Notes under the pieces: generated by a model
Told to the model about the DNA's origin: nothing
Seen by the model: the letters and a program-made list of their open reading frames with translations, nothing else
Database searches by the model: none
From: Domibacillus sp. DTU_2020_1001157_1_SI_ALB_TIR_016
GTDB lineage: Bacteria; Bacillota; Bacilli; Bacillales; Domibacillaceae
Assembly (NCBI RefSeq): GCF_032341995.1
Contig: NZ_CP135438.1
Coordinates: 620,001-684,000 of the forward strand
Length of the DNA stretch: 64,000 nt
Direction of reading: 5' to 3'
In this document: positions 57,711 to 64,000 of the stretch, in pieces
How positions within the stretch are numbered: the first letter of the stretch is position 1
How the letters are laid out: each line of letters starts with the position of its first letter
Program-made: the position numbers and the translations under genes

Positions 57711-57735
57711 ATACCCAACTTAAAGAATATTAAAC
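57711..57735 (-). promoter_or_regulatory. SigB-type promoter of microprotein B
   Basis: On the minus strand GTTTAA (57735-57730), 13 bp, GGGTAT (57716-57711): a perfect match to the SigB consensus, giving a leader of about 43 nt. Confidence 0.7.
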
Positions 57736-58017
57736 CATTATTTGTGATTTTTTAGAAAAAATGTTTAACAAAAGGAACAACTGCCCCAATAATAGCTCGA
57801 AAGTGAGGTCGGCAGCAAACCAGCTATTGGTTATATACGCATCGTTATCCAATGCAGCCGGAGGAACGGTATCTCCAATGAAAAATGTGCTCAAAAAAAC
57901 AGCCAGAGAAAGCTCTGGCTGTGCAGGATTAACGGAGATATAAGCTCAAGAAGAGTAGGACTGCTTTATGCAAACAGTATGGACTGTTTTAAAACGTTTT
58001 ATACAAACAACTTGAAC
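57736..58017. other. gap with a minus-strand terminator but no gene found
   Basis: ACAGCCAGAG/CTCTGGCTGT (57898-57923) is followed on the minus strand by TTTTTTT, so it terminates leftward transcription from the tnpB side. A 60-codon plus frame from 57761 has no ribosome site. Confidence 0.5.
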
Positions 58018-58123
58018 TACCGCCCACTTACCTGACGGTTGAAGTGGGGGATTCCTGGGCAAGAGGATCTTCGACCCCCAGTAATCAGGCTAACCCCGTA
58101 TTCCAACGGTTTTATGACCAAGC

Positions 58124-59341
58124 TTAACTAGACTGAAGTGAAAGAAGCCGAAGGGCTTCTTTTTTAATATTCAGGCTCGCATTCAGGTCCCGATCGTGAC
58201 GCAGGACGGACACTCCCACACCCGGACAACGAGATTTTTTACATCCTTATGCTGGTAGCCACACCCGGAACAGAGCTGGCTTGATGGGAAGAACGGATCG
58301 ACTTTTATAATCGTCCGTCCGTACCACTTCGCTTTGTAGGCGAGCATTTCGTTGAACCTCGACCATGACGCATCGTGGATCCCTTTGCTTCGCTTTTTAT
58401 TTTGGACGAGATTCTTCACTGACAAATTTTCCACCGCGATCACTTGGTTTTCATGAACGAGCCTGGTCGTCAGCTTGTGAAGAAAATCTTCTCTTGTGTG
58501 TTTGATTTTTTCGTGCAGTTTAGCAATCTGGGCTTTATTTTTTTTCCACGATTTCGAACCTTCTTTTTTACGTGCAAACGCACGCTGAAGAAACGCTAAC
58601 CGTTTTTCGTATTTTTGGTAGTATTTCGGATTGGCGATGAATTGGCCGTTTGAGAGTACAGCAAATTCTTTCAGCCCGACATCGATGCCAACGGCATCGT
58701 CAGTGCTTGGCTTATAGGGGGAATAGGGCATTTCACAGATAACCGAAATTGAATACCGGCCGGTGCTGCTTCGGCGCACGGTGACACGCTTAATGTCACC
58801 TTCAATGTTTCGGGACTTGGAAAAACGAATCCAGCCGATTTTCGGCAGCTGAATGCGATTGTCCACGATTTTAATATTGTTATTTGTCATTTTGGTTGTG
58901 TAGCTTTGGACCGGGTTTTTCTTGCTTTTAAATGTCGGATGGCCCTTAAAGTCATACGCCGTTGGCGTATAGCCTTCTGCCCATTTTTTAGCAGCTCGTT
59001 TTTTTTAATTCTTTTTTCGGCTGTTCCTTATATTTTTTGAATCCTTCGTACTGATATTCGATGCTTGCCTGAAGAGCAATACTGTCAGAACCAGACAACC
59101 ATTTGAACGTTTCTTTTAGCCTAGGGAGGAGCTTTTTAGCGGCTGTTTCTGTATACCGTTTTTTTGTTTTTTCGAAACTCTTGATGTTTTCATTTAATAT
59201 ATAATTGTAGACAAACCGGCAGCAGCCGATCGTTTGGTTAATCAGTTGTTTTTGCTCGTCACTTGGATGGATTTTAAACCGAAAGGCTTTAAAATGAAGG
59301 TTCTTTTTTTCATCTTTTTTGGTTTTTATCATTTTCCTCAT
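58124..59341 (-). pseudogene. tnpB: tnpB, RNA-guided nuclease of IS605 type, frameshifted twice
   Basis: The first 117 codons (59341-58988) hold the N-terminal helix-turn-helix region (FRFKIHPSDEQKQLINQTIG). Near 59002-59009 a run of 8 A, where 7 would keep frame, shifts translation; the correct frame then continues (AAKKWAEGYTPTAYDFKGHP) into the 58183-58890 frame with RuvC-I (GIDVGLKEF), RuvC-II (AVENLSVKNL) and the zinc ribbon (CSGCG, CPSC). A second indel after CPSC leaves the RuvC-III motif HDRDLNASLNIKKEA out of frame, to a TAA at 58124. Without RuvC-III the nuclease is inactive. Confidence 0.85.
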
Positions 59342-59345
59342 CCCC

Positions 59346-59396
59346 TGAACGTTTGTTCTATACCTAATTATACCATTTTAGTAATAGAGCGTTCAA
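59346..59396 (-). promoter_or_regulatory. tnpB promoter with a LexA-like box
   Basis: On the minus strand TTGAAC (59396-59391), 18 bp, TATAAT (59372-59367), then AGAACAAACGTTCA (59359-59346), which matches the Bacillus LexA box CGAACRNRYGTTYC at 12 of 14 positions and spans the transcription start and leader. Confidence 0.55.
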
Positions 59397-59510
59397 GAAA
59401 AAAGAATGACTGAAAGAGCAACGATTCATCCCCCACTTAGCAAGCTTGAAGTGGGGGTGTTCTCGTCGAAGATGATAAAGAAGCCGTACAAGACGAACCC
59501 CGGATACGTA

Positions 59511-59545
59511 AAAAAAGTCCCGGTTTATTGCACCGAGACTTCTTT
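59511..59545 (-). terminator. terminator of the acidic lipoprotein gene
   Basis: On the minus strand AAGTCTCGGT pairs with ACCGGGACTT around 7 nt, followed by TTTTTT. Confidence 0.75.
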
Positions 59546-59605
59546 TCACATGGTAAAAGGGTGGGCTTTAAAGTTAAGCCGTTTATCTTTGGCTTTTTTC
59601 ATGCC

Positions 59606-59836
59606 TTAGTTCTTTTCATCGGAATCTGTTTCGACTTCGCCATCCTCGTCATTGTTGATATCTTTATTTTGATCGTTTTCTTCATCTACATTACTGTGGT
59701 TCTCTTGAGGATAATCTTCCTGTTCGTCGTTCGTACTGGTTTCTTCTCCGCTGCGATTTCCACATCCGGCTAGTCCACTAATCAGCATAACAGCCATTCC
59801 GCTAAGAAGTAAGTATTTTTTCAACATAGCTCCCAT
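59606..59836 (-). CDS. small acidic lipoprotein, 76 residues
   Basis: Signal peptide with lipobox LAGC (anchor at Cys25), then a highly acidic, Asn/Asp/Glu-rich tail with no fold recognised. ATG 59836 with AAAGGAG 8 nt upstream. SigB-type promoter upstream and terminator downstream. Such acidic tails may bind cations at the membrane surface; no function is known. Confidence 0.82.
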   Translation of the reverse strand: MGAMLKKYLLLSGMAVMLISGLAGCGNRSGEETSTNDEQEDYPQENHSNVDEENDQNKDINNDEDGEVETDSDEKN

Positions 59837-59864
59837 TGTAAATTCTCCTTTGGTTAAGTACTCA

Positions 59865-60012
59865 TTATATAGGAAGCATACCCAGTATGATCATGAAAAA
59901 AACAGAAGTCCCCACTAAAGTCGTGGCTAGCGCCCCATATTTAAACCATGCTTTTAAATGTTTTAGGCTCAGAATTCGTGATGTTGCCGAAGAGGTTAAA
60001 AAAGATCTAAGT
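59865..60012 (-). pseudogene. fragment encoding a C-terminal membrane helix
   Basis: An open minus-strand stretch ends in HLKAWFKYGALATTLVGTSV and a further hydrophobic run to the stop at 59865. It has no start codon and is blocked upstream by a stop. It looks like the tail of a lost membrane protein gene and overlaps the lipoprotein promoter. Confidence 0.3.
59878..59903 (-). promoter_or_regulatory. SigB-type promoter of the acidic lipoprotein
   Basis: On the minus strand GTTTTT (59903-59898), 14 bp, GGGTAT (59883-59878). Confidence 0.55.
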
Positions 60013-60762
60013 CATGAAAGGCTTTGTACCTTTAAAGTAAACGAAATTCATTGTAGTCATGAGCGCTATGGCTGGTGGGGAAATTAGGCCCTTCTCCTGT
60101 GTCCAATCGAAGGTCGCGTTTACTTTCATCCACGAACCTAGGCTTTCTAAAAGAACTGTTTTGATCCCGGAGACGCTTCTTTGAATGCAGCTCAAACGAT
60201 CATAAGAAATCGGCTGGATCTCACATCCTGTCCGGGACGGATATAAAAAAGAGCAAAAAAATAACGCCCGCTGATAAAATATCGGAGCGAACGTTAAGTG
60301 ATCTATATCTAGGTACATTATATCACGTTATAAATGGAGATGCACTCGATATTTGTCGATAAGTGTCGAAATATTTCTTCTTGCTTTATTTCACGCCTAT
60401 CGATGGACAGCCTCCACCAGGGAGCAGATCAAAGCGTGATATATGCGCAAGGCGGCGCTGTTTCGTTCAAAGCCCACTGACTAAAAAAGCGGGGCTTTTA
60501 TGATTCTTTTATTCGATTGTTATGTATCCAACAATCCATTTGATCCAGGTCAAAAATAATCATGTTGCTAAACAATTTTTTGTGTGGCAGCTGTCACTCT
60601 TTGAAAAAAGACATTCAAAACTTGCTAATATGGGTATTGCAAATGATATTTAAGTTCATTTCCTGTTTTTGTTTTCCTGCGGTTTATCTCGTCCGAACAA
60701 TATCATCTTGCAGGAAATGGTCTCCTGTTAGCGAATGTATGTTAAGGAAAGGAGATGGTTCG
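60013..60762. other. gap with hairpins and no convincing gene
   Basis: A 104-codon minus frame (60007-60318) has no ribosome site and unconvincing composition. AACG-N3-GCT/AGC-N3-CGTT forms a stem near 60263-60296, and AAAGCCC/GGGCTTT plus TTTATG near 60469-60499 is terminator-like. Otherwise nothing. Confidence 0.4.
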
Positions 60763-61065
60763 ATGGAGAAAGATTTAGTAAAAGATTTAGTGGCAAAGGG
60801 GTTTGAAGTCGTAGACTTTGTAGATATACGCGACCCAAAACATGTATTTGAGGAAATTTATTTAAAAGAAGAAGATACAGAAAATATTTTAGAAATGTTA
60901 GGGATTAACCCGGATACAGCCGCTTTGTCTGGAGAACAGGAGAAACTATTTGTGACTGGAGAATCTGCGGCGTTAGATCCGTATTACAGGCAGGGTGAAG
61001 AGCCTCCTAATAAGAAAGATGTTATTGTACCTTTAAAATACGAAGTAAAAGAAGCAGCCGTTTAA
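60763..61065 (+). CDS. hypothetical cytoplasmic protein, 100 residues
   Basis: ATG 60763 with AAAGGAG 8 nt upstream; a longer frame from 60562 has a Cys/Phe-rich extension without ribosome site and is rejected. Acidic, mixed alpha/beta-like (KGFEVVDFVDIRDPKHVFEE). No family recognised. Its stop codon lies within the loop of a terminator. Confidence 0.75.
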   Translation: MEKDLVKDLVAKGFEVVDFVDIRDPKHVFEEIYLKEEDTENILEMLGINPDTAALSGEQEKLFVTGESAALDPYYRQGEEPPNKKDVIVPLKYEVKEAAV

Positions 61066-61080
61066 CAGGCTGCTTTTTTC
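61053..61080 (+). terminator. terminator of the 100-residue gene
   Basis: AGCAGCC/GGCTGCT stem, then TTTTTTC; the stem starts within the last codons. Confidence 0.85.
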
Positions 61081-61131
61081 TTTGTTCTCATTTGAAAAGA
61101 ACGATTTGTAACTTGGGGGAGGGCGAAGTTA

Positions 61132-61388
61132 TATAATAGTAATAGAAAAAGAGTCCATGTGAGAGAGCACTTTTTGGAGCGGCTGACCTAAATGTAAATG
61201 GCCCTCGCATATTTCTTTAAAGTATGGGGGGAGAATAAAGGAAACGACAAAGCAGAAAAAAGATAACTATTTATAAAGTGTTGAGTCATAATGCTTTAGC
61301 TGTATAAGCAAGTTATTTTACATTCCAGTTTTCCTGTGGTTTATAATAAACAGCAGTGAAATGCAAATGAGAAAGAAGGAAGAAACTC
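61132..61388 (+). other. long leader-like region before ribA
   Basis: TATAAT at 61132-61137 (no good -35 at normal distance) is followed by 250 nt without a gene. ATGTGAG/CTCGCAT (about 61157-61163 with 61205-61211) encloses GGC/GCC pairing. It does not look like an FMN riboswitch. Confidence 0.35.
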
Positions 61389-62144
61389 ATGGAACAAACA
61401 GTATTGGATCAAAAGGTACTTTCTGTATTAAAAGATAAAATTCAGCTCATTCCAACAACGGAAGGAGCAATTTATTTAGTCGGACCCATTAAACTGCCTG
61501 TTAATTTATACGGGGAAACCGTCGTGTTTCAATGGTACTGCTGGCTGAATTATGAGGAAGTAACAGAAGATTATGGGAAGATTATTGAAAAGCTGTCTTC
61601 TGTGAATTTAGCGGAGCTGCAGCAATCCAGCGTCCTCGTGTACGGCGACTTTTCGGACAATGAAGAAGCGATTATTCGCATGCATTCGATCTGCCACACA
61701 GGAGACATCTTTGGCAGTAAACGCTGTGACTGCGGCTATCAATTAAAACAATCCATGGATATGATTGCCAAACATGGTACAGGGGCTTTATTTTATCTAG
61801 CTAATCATGAAGGACGAGGCATCGGCTTATTCAGTAAAGCGATGGCTTATATTCTTCAGGAAAATGGCTATGATACAGTGGATGCCAATGAAAGCCTCGG
61901 TTTTGTCGATGATGCCAGAAATTACGATGATGCGATTATGGTGCTTAAAACACTGCGCTCTAAACCGGTTACCTTGATGACCAACAATCCGAAAAAGCTG
62001 GAAGCTCTTAAAAATGCCGGCTTAAAGGTATCAAGCCGTAAACCGCTTTGGGGCGATATTTCAGAGTTTAACGAGAACTACCTGCAAACAAAAATCAAAC
62101 GTTCAGGACACCTGCAGGAAGACGGGACCTGCCCGAACGATTAA
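61389..62144 (+). CDS. ribA: GTP cyclohydrolase II, stand-alone
   Basis: 251 residues. Zinc ligands Cys102, Cys113 and Cys115 (HSICHTGDIFGSKRCDCG), the substrate loop ANHEGRGIGL with Tyr136 before it, and the C-terminal TNNPKKLEALKNAGL. It converts GTP to the first pyrimidine intermediate of riboflavin synthesis, or serves a specialised pathway. There is no RibB half and no other rib gene nearby, unlike the RibBA fusion usual in Bacillus, so this may be an additional paralogue. AAGGAAG precedes ATG 61389. Confidence 0.88.
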   Translation: MEQTVLDQKVLSVLKDKIQLIPTTEGAIYLVGPIKLPVNLYGETVVFQWYCWLNYEEVTEDYGKIIEKLSSVNLAELQQSSVLVYGDFSDNEEAIIRMHSICHTGDIFGSKRCDCGYQLKQSMDMIAKHGTGALFYLANHEGRGIGLFSKAMAYILQENGYDTVDANESLGFVDDARNYDDAIMVLKTLRSKPVTLMTNNPKKLEALKNAGLKVSSRKPLWGDISEFNENYLQTKIKRSGHLQEDGTCPND

Positions 62145-62147
62145 AAG

Positions 62148-62181
62148 GAAGCGGCTGTTTGAATAGCCGCTTCTTTTTTTT
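62148..62181 (+). terminator. terminator of ribA
   Basis: GAAGCGGCT/AGCCGCTTC stem with 8-nt loop, then TTTTTTTT. Confidence 0.93.
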
Positions 62182-62346
62182 ATGCTTCCAATGAATCCAC
62201 CCCTCATTTATACGACAAATTATCCCTTATTCGTACTTCTATTTATTCAGTTTGCCTTTAGTTTTATTCAAAGCATCTAAAAAAGTGTAAGAAAATGTAC
62301 AGATCTCCCAATGACTTTTAATTCAGAGTTTTATAAACTTTACTTA

Positions 62347-62391
62347 TGTTATGTTTAGTGACATTAAATGAGAAGTTATCTTCCGTATACT
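62347..62391 (+). promoter_or_regulatory. TnrA/GlnR box and promoter of the NCS1 permease
   Basis: TGTTATGTTTAGTGACA (62347-62363) fits the TnrA/GlnR consensus TGTNA-N7-TNACA exactly. TATACT (62386-62391) is a likely -10; the box is centred about 43 bp before the expected start, close to the position of TnrA-activated sites. The rest of the 419-bp gap holds no gene. Confidence 0.6.
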
Positions 62392-62563
62392 ATTGATTTC
62401 TTTTATCCTCTCAACAATAAAAAGAGAAGGAAAATCAGAAATAAGCAACAGTTTTACTATGTTGAAATAGAAGCAATTTATACCCTTATTTGACTGAATA
62501 TTCTTTTATCTAGACAGTTAAATGAAGGGATGATGCAGATAAAGAAATGGAGTTGAAGGCACC

Positions 62564-63964
62564 ATGTCAACAAATACAGTCAGGCAGACAACAGAAGAGA
62601 TATCAATTCCTTATTCAACAGGGATCGATGAATCGTTAAAACCGAAAACAAAAGAAAGTCGAACGGTTGGGCCTTTTTCTTATATGTTCATGTGGATTGG
62701 TGACGGCGTAAACTTGGGGAATATGACACTTGGGGCGAGTTTGGTTGTAGCAGGAGTGGCAACGCTGAACCTTTTACAGACTTTTTTGGCCGCAGCGATT
62801 GCGATTGGGATTATTTCAATCTTTTTCGCTTTGAATGACCGACTCGGATATCGAACGGGAATTCCGTATGTGGTGCAGCTGAGAATGTCGTTTGGGGTTA
62901 AAGGTTCTGTGATTTCTTCCTTGCTTCGCGGTATACCGGCGATTGTCTGGTATGGATTTCAAAGCTGGACGGGCGGGACGGCTTTAAATGAAATTGCTAA
63001 AATTGTATCGGGCGGCTCTTTTGATAATGTAGCCATTTGTTTTGTAGTTATCCAGCTCCTGCAAATTGTCCTGTCGATGTTTGGTTTTCATGCGATTAAG
63101 TGGATGGAGATTTTGGCATCTGTTGTGATTATGCTGGGACTTGTTTATGTATTTGGTGTTTTGATGGCGTCCCATAGTGATGTCATTGCTCAAAAATGGG
63201 TTCATGCTGAAGGCTCATGGGGCTTGCCGTTCTTTGCGTTTATTATGGTGTTCCTCGGAAACTATGCGGCTATTTTCTTGAGTGCAGCCGATTATTCACG
63301 GGAGCTGAAAACAGGAATTAGTGATGCAAAACGCGGCTTTTTATACTTCTCGCCAATTGTGGTTGCTTATGGATTTGTCCTGACGATTGGTGCGATGCTC
63401 GCGGCTGCTACCGGTATCTCCAATCCGGTTAAAGCTTTTGCGGTTGTGGTGGATAACCCGTATATTACCGTTGCAGTATCGGCATTTATCGTAATCGGCG
63501 CAGTTGCCGTCAACATGGTTGCCAATATTATTCCGCCAACGTATGTGATTACATCGCTGACAAAGTTAAAGTACAAGCCAGCGGTCGTCATTACCGGGCT
63601 GCTTGCTTTTTGCTCCTGCCCATGGATTTTAGTGCAAGATTCATCTGCACAAGGCTTAAATACATTCATTTTGATTTACTCTGCTTTCTTGGGGCCGATT
63701 GCTTCGATTTTACTGGTAGAGTACTATATTTTGCGGAAACAGAAAGTGGATGTATCTCATTTGTATGAAGAAAACGGACAGTTTGCCGGGTTCAATCCGT
63801 GTGCCATCCTGGCCATGCTGATCGGGGCTGGCGCAGCTTTTATGCAGGTAGACTTGGGCTGGATTATCGGCGTGATTGTCGGCGGGCTTTCATACCTGCT
63901 ACTGATGAAATTCGCATTTAAAGATTCGAGATTTAAAAAAGGAACCATTTTTGAAAAGAAATAG
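62564..63964 (+). CDS. NCS1-family nucleobase/allantoin/hydantoin permease
   Basis: 466 residues, about 12 membrane helices, with NCS1 motifs (WIGDGVNLGNMTLGASLV; GIPAIVWYGFQSWTGG). Members of this family carry cytosine, uracil, allantoin or hydantoins with Na+ or H+. The upstream TnrA box favours a nitrogen source such as allantoin, as for PucI; substrate not proven. The gene ends 36 bp before the window edge. Confidence 0.88.
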   Translation: MSTNTVRQTTEEISIPYSTGIDESLKPKTKESRTVGPFSYMFMWIGDGVNLGNMTLGASLVVAGVATLNLLQTFLAAAIAIGIISIFFALNDRLGYRTGIPYVVQLRMSFGVKGSVISSLLRGIPAIVWYGFQSWTGGTALNEIAKIVSGGSFDNVAICFVVIQLLQIVLSMFGFHAIKWMEILASVVIMLGLVYVFGVLMASHSDVIAQKWVHAEGSWGLPFFAFIMVFLGNYAAIFLSAADYSRELKTGISDAKRGFLYFSPIVVAYGFVLTIGAMLAAATGISNPVKAFAVVVDNPYITVAVSAFIVIGAVAVNMVANIIPPTYVITSLTKLKYKPAVVITGLLAFCSCPWILVQDSSAQGLNTFILIYSAFLGPIASILLVEYYILRKQKVDVSHLYEENGQFAGFNPCAILAMLIGAGAAFMQVDLGWIIGVIVGGLSYLLLMKFAFKDSRFKKGTIFEKK

Positions 63965-64000
63965 AAAACTGGAATTATAAATTGAAAAACACTCTTTAAG

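Larger units (their letters stand above)
58018..59460 (-). mobile_element. TnpB-only IS605/IS1341-type element, degenerate
   Basis: Both ends carry the subterminal hairpins of IS200/IS605 elements: on the 3' side of tnpB CCCACTT/AAGTGGG (58023-58029 with 58042-58048) within the typical CCCCCACTTCAACCGTCAG context, and on the 5' side CCCCCACTT/AAGTGGGGG (59430-59438 with 59449-59457). No tnpA, so it depends on a transposase elsewhere. The 3' end of tnpB and the right end would encode the guide (omega) RNA. Exact boundaries are approximate. Confidence 0.85.

Noticed and set aside
60007..60318. 104-codon minus-strand frame
   Set aside because: No ribosome site; Cys/Trp-rich composition without hydrophobic or domain pattern; part of a gap with hairpins.
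61140..61388. FMN riboswitch before ribA
   Set aside because: No match to the conserved RFN sequence blocks.

Overview
The window looks like a chromosomal segment of an endospore-forming Bacillaceae (Bacillus sensu lato). The support is a complete rRNA operon with a Bacillus-type 16S, a gerK-type spore germinant receptor operon, a seven-gene Mrp antiporter operon, Gram-positive Shine-Dalgarno sequences (AAGGAGG) with frequent GTG/TTG starts, and promoters of the SigA and SigB types. The genus cannot be fixed by eye. No prophage or CRISPR array is visible. The only recognisable transposon is a decayed TnpB-only IS605-type element.

Layout. 1-12 kb: organic acid and sugar acid catabolism. It holds the tail of a GntR regulator, a D-malate/tartrate dehydrogenase, a decayed intergenic stretch, an HPr-like protein, a cell-wall hydrolase, a chemoreceptor, and then a GntR-controlled operon for a four-carbon acid sugar (beta-hydroxyacid dehydrogenase, DUF1537 kinase, GntP permease). 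11-19.4 kb: a fructan/sucrose locus with two paralogous LacI regulators around a GH32 fructosidase, a three-part ABC importer without ATPase, and a fructokinase. 19.5-25.4 kb: mrpABCDEFG on the minus strand, divergent from a KdpD-type USP protein. 26-34 kb: a lone recombinase catalytic domain, glnH-glnP-glnQ, a GntR regulator, a YwrD-type gamma-glutamyltransferase and an AlsT-type symporter. 34-39 kb: gerKA-gerKC-gerKB plus a small D subunit. 39.4-44.8 kb: rrn operon (16S, tRNA-Ala, 23S, 5S). 45-49 kb: orphan ribosomal protein S14, LysE exporter, amino-acid permease, DUF2619 protein. 49-54 kb: a more AT-rich stretch with a decayed TetR gene, an SDR, a GGDEF-EAL protein and a double PTPS/QueD-like protein. 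54-64 kb: many very small genes, deoxynucleoside kinase, tnpB remnant, GTP cyclohydrolase II and an NCS1 permease.

How genes work together. The tetronate operon (7.0-10.9 kb) has three operator-like palindromes phased at 21 bp. The same TATACA core appears as an eight-unit, 8-bp tandem array just upstream of its presumed regulator. The fructan locus should import oligofructosides, split them inside the cell and phosphorylate the fructose, under two LacI paralogues and probably CcpA. Several tiny membrane or lipoprotein genes between 54 and 60 kb share SigB-type promoters. The NCS1 permease has a good TnrA/GlnR box.

Most unusual items: two 56-residue twin membrane microproteins with SigB-type promoters (57.2-57.7 kb), a fused double PTPS-like protein with a degenerate first half and an internal ribosome binding site (53.2 kb), the 8 x 8 bp array (6.05 kb), and a LexA-like box over the tnpB promoter (59.35 kb). 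All calls are from reading the sequence; no database search was run.
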